A program made the translations under genes and the position numbers. From positions 16,299,725 to 16,363,724 of the forward strand of contig NC_084808.1 of assembly GCF_963583255.1 (NCBI RefSeq): a DNA stretch of 64,000 nt. Direction: 5' to 3'. Each line of letters begins with the position of its first letter. Within the stretch, counting starts at the first letter, position 1. Shown piece by piece: positions 1 to 11,794 of this stretch. The DNA comes from Pyrus communis (lineage: Eukaryota > Streptophyta > Magnoliopsida > Rosales > Rosaceae). The notes below the pieces were generated by a model. The model made no database searches. It saw only the letters and a program-made list of their open reading frames with translations, and was not told the DNA's origin.

Positions 1-414
1 TGTTCGATGAAGCATGTGAAAAGGCATTCAAACACCTCAAGGAGATGCTTACCTCGGCCCCAATCATAGTTCCACTAGATTGGAGCACACCTTTTGAGCT
101 AATGTGTGATGCATCAGATTATGCAATAGGGGATGTTTTAGGCCAAAGGAAGAACAAGCAGCCACATGCCATCTATTATGCATCCCAGACCTTGAATGAT
201 GCTTAATTGAACTACTCTACCACTAAAAAGGAACTTCTTATTGTTGTGTTTGCTTTAGATAAGTTTCGTTCTTATTTACTTGGCACTAAAGTTGTTGTTT
301 ATTCTGACCATGCAGCTTCCAAGTACTTATTCACCAAGAAGGAGGCCAAACCAAGGCTAATTCGCTGGATGCTCATCCTCCAAGAGTTCGACATTGAAAT
401 TAGAGACAAGAAAG
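1..414 (+). pseudogene. Athila-like Ty3 pol, RT tail and RNase H (broken)
   Basis: End of the reverse transcriptase and the RNase H domain of a Ty3 element, read in the frame beginning at base 3. The RNase H landmarks are visible: CDASDYA, a TKKELL segment and YSDHAA, which supply the acidic active-site residues, and then the RDKK motif that leads into the linker before integrase. An in-frame TAA at 204-206 breaks it, where relatives normally have a glutamine codon. The frame stops at 414, where a solo LTR is inserted; ignoring the LTR and one copy of its target duplication, the frame runs on without a shift at 1994. The 5' part of the element lies outside the window. The Athila assignment rests on motif style and on the linked LTRs, and is an inference. 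Confidence 0.85.
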
Positions 415-1988
415 TGATAGGAGCATATTTATGCTACTTAGTTATGTTGTTTCCTTGCATTTAGTTAGCTAATTACTATTTATTATAGTGTTTTAAGCTA
501 TTTTCGTGTGTTTGTAGGTCCTAATGACAAAGTTGGCAAGAAAAGGCAATTTTGAGCCTTTTGGAGCAGCTTTGGGCTTATTATGGATAACTTGCATATG
601 GAGCAAAGTGGATGGACGAATTTGAAGATCAAGAGAGGCTAGGAATGTGATTAACATCTGGAAGAATTAAATTGAAGACTTGGAAGATAAGGAATCAACT
701 ACAAAGAAGGAATATATCCAAATTTCCTTATCTTATCCAAACCTTATCCAACCTTATCTTATCTTATCCTATCCTAATCTTTTCCTACCTTAATTCCAAC
801 TTCAAAGAGGACTCCTTTTCACATTAAATCACCTAAATATCAAGTTCTAGAAGCCCTATTTTCGTGCATTAAGTTTATGCCACATGTAACCCTTCTAGAA
901 GTTCTAGAATCTACCACAAGGACCATTCCTTGTCCTTCTTGGAATCTGATTGAAAGTGTCCTTGTTCTTTGGGGATTTGGAGTCCTAATTCCTCTCATTT
1001 TCAGGCCAATTTCGTGCCTCCCCTTCACCCTATAAATACATGATGCCACAACACTTAAAAACCACCACCCTCTACCCTAAATTCACACCACACCATCGAC
1101 CACACCTCAAGAGCCTAAATTCACACAAATTCCCGTTGTACACAGCAAGGAAGGAAGGAGGAGCCACCTGGAGTGTTTCTAGGTGTATTTTGTCTTTGTT
1201 TTTAATGTTTAAGTTTAATTATCTTTGTTTTGCGAACATGAGGAGCTAAACTTGTTTTAGCTAGAGGAGACTGTGAAACCATGATTATATTTGCAATATA
1301 AATTGATTACTTTTAGTTGTGATTTCTTAAATCGTGAATACAATTTACTTAACTGTTTGATTAAGAACTTATTCTTGTGTGTTGATTAAGAGGGCCCGCT
1401 TAGTTTGCATGCATGAATTTGATGCTAAAATATAAGGGAGTTTCGCCTAATCGTTATGAACTTATATTTATAAGTAGTGGAGGTTGCTAGTCACGATCGT
1501 GTTAAGTAAATTCCTGACAGGAGTATTATGCTGTTCATAGTTACGAATGCCTTATCATGCTGTTCATAGTTACGAATGCCTTGTCAATGCTTATGATTTT
1601 CAAAAAGCTTAATGATATTTGATTGTATCTTTATTATGCTGTTCATGTAGGGAACTATTGAAGAATGATTTGGTTGCCGATGCGTATTCCATCCAATTCA
1701 ATGACTTAAGAAAAATCTGAGGGTTAATTAGTGCTGTTCACGGTTAATCTGGGATGTTGAGGTTCATGGTTTATTGGAAAAGCAACTGGAAATCAATTTG
1801 TATGCAAGTGTGTCATGTGTGGAGAAGGACCCTTTAGCTAGCTTATCACCCATATTTTTCCCTAATTTCGTCCAAAGTTGTTTAAGTCTTTAAATCTGTT
1901 TGTTTTTACTTTAATTTCATCCAAATCAATCTCCCCTTTAATTAAGTGTGTTAGATTAGTTAGAAATGTGTTATAATATTTCACATCA
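415..1988 (+). mobile_element. Solo LTR of an Athila-like Ty3 element
   Basis: A 1574-bp LTR starting TGATAGGAGC and ending TCACATCA, inserted inside the pol gene of a related element. It is flanked by a perfect 5-bp duplication GAAAG at 410-414 and 1989-1993, and the host pol frame is continuous across the site. There is no primer site, polypurine tract or coding region, so this is a solo LTR left by LTR-LTR recombination. It matches the 3' LTR at 5296-7269 through most of its length but lacks about 400 bp near its 3' end, where that LTR has its segment rich in TTTTGAGTC words. Confidence 0.93.
1031..1038 (+). promoter_or_regulatory. TATA box of the solo LTR
   Basis: TATAAATA preceded by a pyrimidine-rich stretch, in the position expected for the U3 promoter. 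The LTR at 58454 has the same motif in the same context (59061-59068), which supports a conserved promoter. Confidence 0.6.
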
Positions 1989-1993
1989 GAAAG

Positions 1994-3431
1994 GGAGTGA
2001 AAACATGGTGGCTGACCACTTGAGTCGTTTGGTGCACAATGAGGAGTCATTACCCATCCAAGAGACATTCCCAGATGAGCAATTGCTGTCCATTGAGGTA
2101 AGAGAGCCATGGTATGCAGATTTGGTGAATTATTTGGTGTCTAAACAAGTTCCAAGCACCCTAAACAAACACCAACGTGATAAACTCAAAAAGGATGCAT
2201 GGTTTTATGTGTAGGATGACCCATATTTGTGGAAACATTGCTCTGATCAGATTCTTCGTAGGTGTGTGCATGATTCTGAGTTTAATTCAATTTTAACTTT
2301 TTGTCACACTTATGCATGGGGGGTCATTTTGGCACACAACACACAGCCCTTAAGGTGTTAGAATGTGGATTTTATTAGCCTACAATCTTTAAAGATGCTA
2401 GAACTTTGTGTATGACTTGTGATCGTTGTCAAAGAATGGGCAATATAGGTGCAAAGGATCAAATGTCGCAGACCCTTATGTTCAATGTTGAAATTTTTGA
2501 TGTTTGGAGCATTGATTTCATGGGTCCTTTTCCTTCTTCATATGGTTTCACTTATATTTTGTTTGCGGTTGATTATGTGTCGAAATAGGTGGAAGCAAAA
2601 GTCACCCGTACTAATGATTCTAGAGTAGTTGCAGATTTCATCAAAACTAACATCTTCTCTAGATTTGGGATGCCTAGAGTACTCATAAGTGATGAAGGGT
2701 CTCATTTTTGTAATCGCACCATTGAGGCCCTGCTTAAGAAATATAATGCCACACATAAGGTTTCAACACCTTATCATCCTCAAACAAATGGCCAAGCCGA
2801 GGTTTCCAATAGAGAAATCAAGCAGATTTTGGAGAAGATCGTTGGGCCAACAACAAAGGATTGGAGCTTGTGTTTGGAGGATGCATTGTAAGCATATCGT
2901 ACGACCTACAAAACACCCATTGGGATGTCCCCATTTCGGCTTATCTATGGCAAACCATGCCATCTTCCCGTGGAATTAGAACACAAGGCGCATTGGGCTG
3001 TCAAAACATTCAACATGGACATAGATGCAGTTGGAATTCCTAAGAAGCTCCAATTGAATGAACTTGAAGAGATTAGGCATGAAGCTTATGAGAATGCTTG
3101 CATTTACAAGGAGAAGACAAAGGCATTCCATGACAAGATGATTCATAACAAAACATTCTCCATAGGGCAAAAAGTGTTACTTTTCAATTCCCGCCTTCGT
3201 TTTTTTCCCGGTAAGTTACGTTCTAAGTGGATTGGTCATTTTGTTATTACTAATGTTTTTCCATATGGTGCTGTCCAAATCCAAAGCTTAAGGAATGGCT
3301 AAGAATTCAAGGTGAATGGGCATCGTTTGAAGCCATATTATGAGAATGTTAAAGGGTAGATTGTGGAGGATATACCCCTCCATGCCGTGATAGAGTTTAA
3401 GAAGAGGTATCATCCAGCTGGAAGACGTTAA
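1994..3431 (+). pseudogene. Athila-like Ty3 pol, integrase (broken)
   Basis: Integrase half of the element interrupted at 415. In order: the GSENMVADHLSRL linker, an HHCC zinc-binding region (about 2300-2450, with CMTCDRCQR), the catalytic core with WSIDFMGPF (first D), ISDEGSHF (second D) and NGQAEVSNRE (E), and a C-terminal part with KVLLFNSRL and the family-typical KVNGHRLKPYYE. All three catalytic residues are kept. The gene is dead: in-frame stops at 2212-2214, 2586-2588, 2889-2891, 3300-3302 and near 3358, plus a frameshift near 2300. The terminal stop is TAA at 3429-3431. Strong codon-level similarity to Athila integrases; no env-like ORF follows. Confidence 0.88.
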
Positions 3432-5282
3432 AGCAAGCGCTTCTTGGGAGGCAACCCATGCATTCCAATAATGAAGACTTAGGCAATCCAACAATCCACA
3501 ACCAGATTTGCGTTCCTAAACCTTTCTCTTTATTGCTTTTACTTTGCCATGATAGTTATGTTTGTTAGTTTGTGTTGTTTACTTGTTTGAATGTGAGTCT
3601 TTGTTTGAAACATTGAGGAAAATGTTTGATTTAAGTGTGGAGGGGTAAACAAGCTGTTTTTGCATGATTTTCGTGGGATTTTATCACCTATCACTTCTAA
3701 TGTTGTTTTGTCATTGTTTTTAAGTGTTTTTAGTGTGTTTTGAAGTGTTTTTATATCTCTTATTCAGAAATACGAAAATTTGAAAAACAGTTTTGACAAA
3801 CCAAAAAAGAGTTGTTTTTGTGTGTTTGTTTGTGTTTTAGGGTACCTTCCAACACAATGATGAGGATTTGGTTTTTAATTGCATGACTATTAAAGAAAGT
3901 TACAAACATGGATGAAAGTTTGATTTGCCCTTTGGTTTATGCTTAGTTATAGTTGTTGTTTACAAATTCACATGTAATCACAAGAAAAAATTCAGTTTTT
4001 GTAACATGCTTAAAGGAACTCAAACTAACGTTACAACCCTAAGAGACTTGAGCCTAAACTTTGTTTGGAGAGTTATAAATCTATGGATTATTGTTTTCTA
4101 AAGTCGTTGCATGATCTCATTATTCTTTGCTTGGTTGCTACTTAGAATGCGTTTCATCATTATAGTTCCAAATACTAGAACTCATGCCCATTTCATTCAA
4201 AGCATGATATTGATTGCATAACATACAATAAGATGAAGTTGTTTAGTTAAACCAAAGCCAAAAAGCCTAACCCTTTTGCATATGTATTGTGGGATTAACC
4301 CTTTTGAGCCTTATCTAGCCTATTTTCTTTGTTAACCACATTATCCTCACCTAGCCTAGATTAGGATTATCCATACCTTTATTCTTAAAGGATAGTGAAG
4401 CATGAATTAGAAGGAATTCCTTTTGACTTACATATTGCAGAAAACAAGTGGGGGGGGGGATTGTAAAAGGGCACGGCAAAGAAAGAAAAGAAAGAAAAAA
4501 AAAAAGAAAAGAAAAGTTGTGAAAAGAAAGAAAAAGAGTTGAGAAATAAGTGAGAATGAACTCATGAGTATTGGTTGTTGAAGAAAGGGTCAAAAAGTTG
4601 AATTTGACCCTAAGTTTTGTGTGAATCTTCCCTTTGTGTTTAAAAGTTGATTTATGCATCAAAAGTGAATTCTAAGTGTCAAATTCATTACTTTGCTTCC
4701 TATTGCTTTAAGAACCTTTGTTTATCCTTGCCCTTCTTTGTTAGCCAATACCTTAGCCTCATTACAACCCTTAGACTTCTATCTTGATGTTATGTGTTCA
4801 ATATGTGGAGTTTGAAATTGGTATGAGCATATGGAATCCCTGGTTCTCGTTCTAAGTAGTAGCATTCCATTCATGAGATCATATACATATCATTTTAATA
4901 ATTCCAAAAAATGCTTTCTTTGTTATAACATATGTGAGTGCTAGTCTACATGTTTACATCAATCTTCTCACATATACCTAGTGCAGGGAGTGTAGTCAGA
5001 AAATCTGTGTGAAATAGAGAGTATATCTTGTTAGGAATTGAGGGAATTCTCTAAGGCATGTTACTACATTCAAAATATTGTTTCAATTAATTAAATGTAA
5101 GCTAGTAAGTGATAACTATGGTTAAGTGTTTGCTCAAAAGTAGAGATGGCTAAAATCTATGTGAGTAATGATTTTTAATATGTCATGTGCATTGGAAATC
5201 CCTGAGACAAATGTTGGAAGGTGTAGAGTGTGTTTTGTTTGTTTTGTTTGTTTTGTTTTGCTAGAGGACTAGCAAAAGTTAA
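3432..5282 (+). other. Post-pol non-coding region of the Athila-like element
   Basis: About 1.85 kb with no credible ORF between the pol stop and the 3' LTR, as is usual in Athila-group elements. It contains a G run (4448-4456), purine-rich A/G runs around 4480-4550 and TTTG repeats around 5232-5265. Its first 450 bases are homologous to the end of the window (63575-64000), which identifies that end as the same part of another family member. Confidence 0.75.
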
Positions 5283-5295
5283 GCGTGGGGAAATT
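5283..5295 (+). other. Polypurine tract of the Athila-like element
   Basis: GCGTGGGGAAATT lies directly against the TG of the 3' LTR. A purine-rich tract here is the expected plus-strand primer for reverse transcription. Confidence 0.6.
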
Positions 5296-7269
5296 TGATA
5301 GGAGTATATTTAGGCGACTTAGTTACTTGTTTTCTTACATTTATGTTGTTAGTTCTTAGTTATTTTAGTATTTTGAGCTATTTTCGTGTGTTTGTAGGTC
5401 CAAATGGTTAAAGTGGCAAGAAAGTGCAATTTGGAGCAATTTTGGGCTTGGAATGGCTAGCACATGCTTGGAGCAAGGTGGATGGATGAAATTGAAGACC
5501 AAAGGAGGCTAGGAATCTACTAAAGAGATGGAAGAAATTAATTCAAGATTTGGAAGAAAAGGAATCAACCACAAAGAAGGAAACAAGAGTCAAACTTCCT
5601 TATTTTGACTTTGTTTCCCTAAATTTTTCCTACATAAGCTCCAGCTGCCAAAGAGGGTCCCTAATTAATTTAGGACACTTAAACATAAGTTCTAGGAGCC
5701 TTAATCCCAGCCAAAGAGGGATGCCACACCACCTTACCCTTTTTCCTTCCTTGCCGTGCAAGGGAAACAACATTCCCTTTGCCGCAAATCCCTTCCCTTT
5801 TTCCCTTAGGATTCTGACTTTAATTCTCCTTTTCCTTAGGGATTTGGGGTCTAATTCTTTCCTAAACCATTTAATTAAAGTTAAGATCCTTTCCCTAAAA
5901 AAAAAAACCTTGTGCCGCACCCATACACACATTCCATTCATCCATATATACAACCAGCCATCATTCATCCTTCTACACCTTCATCCGCAGCCTTCATTAC
6001 CTTCCATACACAATTCCACACCTTTTCTACCACCATACCTCCCTGTCATTCATCAATCCTTCAACCATAACACACCATAACCCATTTTCACACCCTTACA
6101 CCCTTGTGCCGCAGCTTAGCAAGGAAGAAAGAGAGGATGAGCAACCTTAGATGTTTTTGGCTATTCAAGTTGGATTGTTGGAACGTTTTTAGGTGTAATC
6201 TATCTTGTTTTTTCAATGTTTAATTTAATTTTTCTTGGTTTTGTTGTGAACATGGGAGGCTAAACTTGTTTTAGCTAGAGGAGACTTTGAAACCATGATT
6301 ATATTTGTGGTATGAATTGATTAGTTCCAGTTGCGATTTCATAAATTGTGAATGCAATTTACTTAACCGTTTGATTAAGAACTTATTCTTGTATGTTGAT
6401 TAAGGAGGCCAACTTAGTTTGCATGCTTGAATTTGATGTTAGAATATAGGGGAGTTTCACATAATCGTTACAAACTTATATTCACAAGTAGTAAAGGTTG
6501 CTAGTCATAATCATGTTAAGTTAAATTCCTGGCATGAGTATCATGATGTCATAGTTACGAATGCCTTGTCAATGCTTATGATTTTTATGAATCTTAATGA
6601 TATTTGCTTGTGTCTCTATTATGCAGGTCTTGTAGGGAACTTGGGAAGAATAATTTGGTTGCCGATGCATTGTCCGTCCAATTCAATGACTTAAGGAAAA
6701 TCTGAGGGTTAATTAGTGATGTCACGGTTAATCTAGGGTGTTGAGGTTCATGTTTTATTGAAAAAGCAACTGGAAATCAATTTGTATGCAAGTGTTTCAT
6801 GTGCAGAAAAGGACCCTCTAGCTAGCTAATCACCCATCCATTTACCCAATTTCGTGCCAAATTTTGTTTAAGTCTTTAATTTACTTGTTTTTATTTTGAA
6901 TTCGTCAAAAACCCAATCCCCTTTACTTTGTTGTGTTAAATTAGTTATAGTCTGTCCAAATTGTGTTTTTAAGTGTTTGAGTCAAGTTAAAGGTAGAATT
7001 CGTCCAAAGTAAGTCCTAGAGTCTAGTTTGAGTCTATTTGATTGTTTTGTGCTGTTTTGAGTCTTTTTAGTTTGTTTTGAGTCATATAAGTCTAGTTAAG
7101 AGTCTTTGAGTTTATTTAAATGTTTTTAAGCCTAGTTTTGTATTCTTGAGTCAGTTTTTAGTAGATTAGCAATCCCTCCTAATCCCCGGCCTAGAACGAT
7201 CCCTACTTACATCTTTACTACAATTGTCAATAAGAGGGTTTAATTTGAGTGCTATTATTTATCACATCA
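5296..7269 (+). mobile_element. 3' LTR of the Athila-like element
   Basis: A 1974-bp LTR starting TGATAGGAGT and ending TTATCACATCA. It shares its whole plan with the solo LTR at 415-1988, including the conserved GCTATTTTCGTGTGTTTGTA word. Near its 3' end it has CCTCCTAATCCCCGGCC, which recurs in the LTRs at 30687 and 58454. The element was inserted into a minus-strand copia gene, whose sequence resumes at 7270. The partner 5' LTR and the left target duplication are outside the window; the right duplication should be TCTTT. Confidence 0.88.
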
Positions 7270-7485
7270 TCTTTGCACAATTTCTTAACAGATAAAAGAT
7301 TAACAGTTAGCATCGGCACATGTAAAACACTCTTAAGATGTAAAATATGAGATGGAGTTTGCAGAGTGCCATGGCCAATATTTTGTACATCCAAACCTTC
7401 ACCATTACCAACTATTATTTTCTCAGTGCCTTCATATGGTGTAGAGTGAGCAAGAACTATTAAATCTAGGGTCATGTGATGAAAG
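7270..7485 (-). pseudogene. Ty1/copia pol fragment between two Ty3 insertions
   Basis: Read on the minus strand this encodes the copia segment just after the protease active site, with HSTPYEGTEK, IGHGTLQTP and LHVPMLTVNLLSVKKLC. It continues the gag-protease part at 15610-17003; the two were separated by the Tat-like element. The right edge is the target duplication at 7486-7490; the left edge is the Athila-like LTR. Confidence 0.9.
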
Positions 7486-7490
7486 GCACC

Positions 7491-8106
7491 TGTGGAGCCA
7501 AAAATAATTAAGAGGCGACACGTGGATTTTTAGGTGAAGAGGACCAAATTACCCTTGAGACACACCGGGTTTCCTACACTCAAGCAGTGGAGAATCATCC
7601 ATCAACCGAGTCAAGAGTGCCCAAAATAGGTAACAAGTTCAAATTTATCTCATCTATCTTTACTCCATATCCTCTACAAGGAAATCATTCTATAACCTTC
7701 AAAACCTTCCATATAAATTAAATTAATTAGGCTAATTAATGGATTAATTCATAATTAATCCATTAATCACCCAATTAATCACCCATAACACAAATTATCA
7801 CCCATTACACACCAAAAATACCCCAAAGGGCCAACCACCTTTTCTCCAAAGGGGACTGGCCATGCTTTATATATTGAACCCCATTTTCTCTAGAAAGCTA
7901 GTTTCACACTCTTGTAAAACTCCCAAAAACTCTCCAAACACTTTTCTCTCTAAATTCCAACTTTGGCATCAGAGGTTCTTCAGCCAAAGCCCCCCCCCCC
8001 CCCATTCATCGTTGGCGCGTGAGGCTCTTGGCCTTGACCTAAGGTGTTATTTGTTTTGTAGGTGCCATTTTGTCCAAGAACAAGGAGGAAGAAATTTGCA
8101 TCCACA
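7491..8106 (+). mobile_element. 5' LTR of the Tat-like element
   Basis: 616 bp, TGTGGAGCC to TTGCATCCACA. A TATATA-type box lies at about 7864-7874. A run of 14 C at 7988-8001 is much shorter in the partner LTR, so it has expanded or contracted by slippage. Confidence 0.9.
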
Positions 8107-8129
8107 AATTGGTGCTTTCATTGAGAGCT
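8107..8129 (+). other. Primer binding site of the Tat-like element
   Basis: Immediately after the 5' LTR comes TGGTGCTTTCATTGAGAGC (8111-8129). It begins with TGG, as required to pair with the CCA end of a tRNA. I do not assign the tRNA. Confidence 0.6.
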
Positions 8130-8269
8130 GAAATTCACACTCGTAGAAGACTCTCGCATAAAAATATTTTTTCTCTATTTTCTAGTCCACTTGTATTTTT
8201 CGTACATTCTTATTATTAGAATTTTTTATTTACAAAGATTCCTTGATAAAACGAAAAAGAGAAATACAA

Positions 8270-10199
8270 TGGCTAGAAATTTAGAAAACTCCATAAGTGA
8301 AAATTCCAATATTCAAGAAATGGGACTGCGGCGATCCACGAGACTAAATGTGATCCTAGGGGGAGAGGCACCACCACCATAAGGTTCCACCACGAGAACC
8401 ACCGCGGTGGCCACCGGCGGCGAGGTCCATGGCACCACTACCACGGCTCGAGTCGTGCCACCAAAGCAAGCCTAAGCTGTGCCATCCAAGGCTCATGGCA
8501 CCAAGGCCATGACCCAAGCTATGTCACCCAAGCCCAACGCGTTGCCAAGCCAAGCCCTAGCCTCGTACCCACGTGTGCCACACGCCGAGCAACCCATTCC
8601 CGTGGTCTAACCTACTTCAACCAAGCAGCCTGCTCTCATGGCCCAACTTGTTCCCGCTGAGCAGTCTGCTCTCGTGGCCCAGCCTGCTTCCGTGGTCCAC
8701 CTTGAAACTGTGGCCCAGCTTGCTCTTGCAGCCCAATCTACTTCTGTGGCCTTCCAAGCAGCCCAAATCGGTCCAAGACTAGTTCAACCATCCCGGCTCC
8801 AAATTTCCGGACCGATGATCAAACCGAGAGCATTTTCACCATATTTTTATGCGGATTTAACATTTCCCAGCTCAAATCTCGTGCCCAGAGTCTACCACAC
8901 TTCCACTGCTCAAGGAGAAACATTCCTTCCAAGCTCTTCCAATCCAAATGGCGAACAACATTTGTCTTGACAAGTCATAGAGTTGACGAGCGTCCTAGCA
9001 CAGCAGATGACCTTGGTGAACCAGCTCTTGCAGCGCACCAAGATGCAACATGTTCCAAACGAGGTGTCCTGAAGAAGGACAAAGGCAGACGAAGAACCTC
9101 TCTAGCAACGTCTCGATAAGCAGCTATTCGACCAGCTACGAACCTAGCGTTTGGGCAGAGTACACTCCTGATTGGGCCCTCGAGATAGCATATACTCATG
9201 TCTTAGCGCGTGGAGGAGCGTGCACTCTCGACTAGGCTCACAGACGAGCATACACTCACGATTGGGGCCACACTCCAATAATCAACATGGGTAGCCTTCC
9301 AAGCGAATTTGTTCATCGCAGCTAGGCCAGCAAGGAACATTCTCCACATCACATAGGAGTAGGTAACACAACGGATGGAGATAAGCAGTCACTCAATCCG
9401 GCTCAAGTTCAACCAACAGCATGCGAAACCCCTCACCTACTAGGAGTCCACCACATGCACCGCTGCCACAGCATAGACGAGCCAAGCAAGTAAAAAAGCA
9501 GCCTAGACCAACAAGTCAAGACTGAAGGCAGCCAAGAGCTCTGCTACACCAACAAAGGCAAATTCAGGAAGAAGTAGAGAGGCTCCTAAACAAGTGATTA
9601 CGTGATTTTCAACACAACGAAGTGGTCGATGAGGCTCTACAACGGGACATGACCAACAGAAGCATGTCACCCTTCACGGATGAGATTAAGCAAGCAGAGC
9701 CTTCATGCGAGTTCAGCATGCTACATTTCATATCTTTCAAAGGGGATGAAGGCCCAGAGAAACACTTAAAGCACTACCGAAGTGCAATGATCCTCTATTG
9801 AAACAACGACGATCTTATGTGCAAGATATTCCCCACCACTCTATAAGGCGAAGCGCAAGATTGGTTCTACACCCTGCTGCTACAATCTATCCGAAGTTTC
9901 GACAAACTTTCTTTGGTTTTTACAAAGAATATTCATCCTATCACTCGATCCAAAAAAATTCCTACCATTTGTACAACGTTAAGAACCCAAAAGAGTCACT
10001 TCGTGACTATGTGAAGAGGTTCAAAGCAGAAAAGGCAAGGATAGTCGGATGCAACGACTCGATAGCTAGAGTAGCCTTCCAAAAAAGAACTTCCAGCAGA
10101 CCACCCACAATTCAGAAAATTAATCATGAAAAAAGATCTAACTCTAGCAGACTCTTTAGCTCTAGCAGAGAAACATGCACTTTGGGATGAGGCACGCCA
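8270..10199 (+). pseudogene. Tat-like gag (broken)
   Basis: Opens with an ATG at 8270 in the frame of the 63-residue ORF 8191-8382 (MARNLENSIS), then becomes rich in alanine, proline and valine over 8560-8970 and has many stops and frameshifts. At about 9670-9900 there is a recognisable retroviral-type gag domain, with FSMLHFISFKGDEGPEKH and GEAQDWFYTL in different frames. It ends near 10190 and passes straight into an RNase H-side segment, with no zinc knuckle, protease or RT between. Function is lost. Confidence 0.7.
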
Positions 10200-10440
10200 A
10201 TGCACATTCAAGGACTTGAAAAAGTACCTGACATCACCTCCCTATTATCCAAACCAAAAGCAGAGGATGACTGATTCACATGTTTGATGGTATCTGAAGT
10301 AGCAATAAGCTCTACCATTATACGAGAAGAGCTGGGGGCCTGACTACCTGTATTCCACAGTTCAAAAGCTCTTATCGATGCTATCAGAAATTCAAAAGCT
10401 AACTTTGGCAATAGTTGTTCCAACCTGATTGCTTAAGTTT
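10200..10440 (+). pseudogene. RT/RNase H junction remnant of the Tat-like element
   Basis: A CTFKDLKKYL segment with SPPLLSKPKAED is typical of the RT-RNase H boundary in Ty3 elements. It is followed by VSEVAISSTIIREE and then VFHSSKAL, which resemble the start of RNase H. Frameshifted and truncated; catalytic motifs are not recoverable. It abuts gag sequence, marking a large internal deletion. Confidence 0.65.
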
Positions 10441-10779
10441 TACCTTCAAACGCACGCAGTTATCCTCATGACGCATTATTCCGCCCAATCCAAATGCGCG
10501 ACGATAAAGGCGTAGACCCTGGCGAATGCAAAGTTTTCTGACGAACGCAACAACTCAGCCCAAAAGACATGCCAAGGATAGACGAACACTAGAAGGACAC
10601 ACTCGGAAGCAAGTTTTGTCTTCATTGCCCAAAAGATTCTACATAGGAGCAACATGTACCGGTAGTTGAGCACTACCTCCTGCTGCGCGTCACGCGGCTC
10701 TAGCCGAGCCTTGCTCCATAATATAGCTCTAGAATGGTCCAAAACCAATAGTTGAGCATTTCCTACTACGCGTAACATG

Positions 10780-11794
10780 GCCTTAGCTGCACGACTCCCT
10801 ACCATGCACCAAGATAATAAAAAGTTAGTACAAAAGTGCGACCGCTGCCAGCGCTTACAAGCCGATACTAGCACTGCCTACCAGCGAGCTACACCCGCAT
10901 ACGAGTCATTGGCTGTTTATGCAGTGGGCAATCAACCTGGTAAGACTTATGCCGCCTACTACTGAGGGCAAAGGTACGATGATCGTGGCAAACGGCTACT
11001 TCACCAAATGGGTAAAAATAGAGCCCAAGACCACCACTACTCAAATAGGCATAGAACACTTCATATGGAGGAACATCATTTGTCGATTTGGCATCCAACA
11101 GGCCATCGTCACTGACAATGGCCCGCAATTCGTGGGCAAAGATATGGCAAAGTTCTTCCAAAAGTATGGCATCAAGTAGCACATGTCCATACCGAGACAT
11201 CCTCAAGGCAATAGGCGGGCCAAAGCATCCAACAAAATGATCCTCGACTGCCTCAAGAGATCTCTCACCAACAAGAAAGGAAAATGGCTAGACGAACTCC
11301 CCGAATGTCTATGGGGATATCGCACCACCAAAAGACGAGCAACCGCTGAGACTCCTTTTTTTTTGGCATTTGGCTCAGAAGCAATCATTCATCTTAATGT
11401 CATTAAGTCAAGTATCACCACTCTACTACCAAGCATTGAGTAGAACAGTAAGGAGATGGCCATAAGTTTAGATCTGGCAGAGGAGAAGCGCGAGCAGACC
11501 ATCACTCGCATCGCAGCCTACCAGCAGCAGCTCATCTCCAGCTACAATAAAAGGGCTAAGATCTGGCAGTTCCAGCCCGAATATCTAATTCTAAGAAAAG
11601 CCTTCATCATTACCCACAGAGAAGACTCCAAAAAGATGGATCCTATCTGGGAAGGTCCATACAAGATCAGCAGAGTAGGTGGCAAGAGTAATTACACCCT
11701 CGCCACCATGAAACGACAAAAGGATCGAAAAGCAATGGAGCGCCTACAATCTGAGGAAGTCCTATATGTGACCTCCCATTACATCAAAGCCTAA
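10780..11794 (+). pseudogene. Tat-like integrase with two catalytic residues lost
   Basis: Begins with the zinc-binding end (QKCDRCQRL, about 10840), continues through the core (VTDNGPQFVG at about 11110, WGYRTTKRRA at about 11310) and ends with the C-terminal part (MDPIWEGPYKISRV, about 11640). Interrupted by a frameshift near 10960 and stops at 11177-11179 and 11441-11443. Apart from those breaks, the first catalytic Asp is Asn (WAINLV) and the catalytic Glu is Lys (RRAKAS where relatives have GQAEAS). Both fit G-to-A transitions. The middle Asp is intact. Confidence 0.85.

Noticed and set aside
5550..6080. 176-codon ORF inside the Athila-like 3' LTR
   Set aside because: Lies entirely in LTR U3 sequence, low-complexity; the related LTRs do not keep the frame.
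7862..8131. 89-codon ORF across the end of the Tat-like 5' LTR
   Set aside because: Covers LTR and primer site, and includes a C run that varies between the two LTRs.
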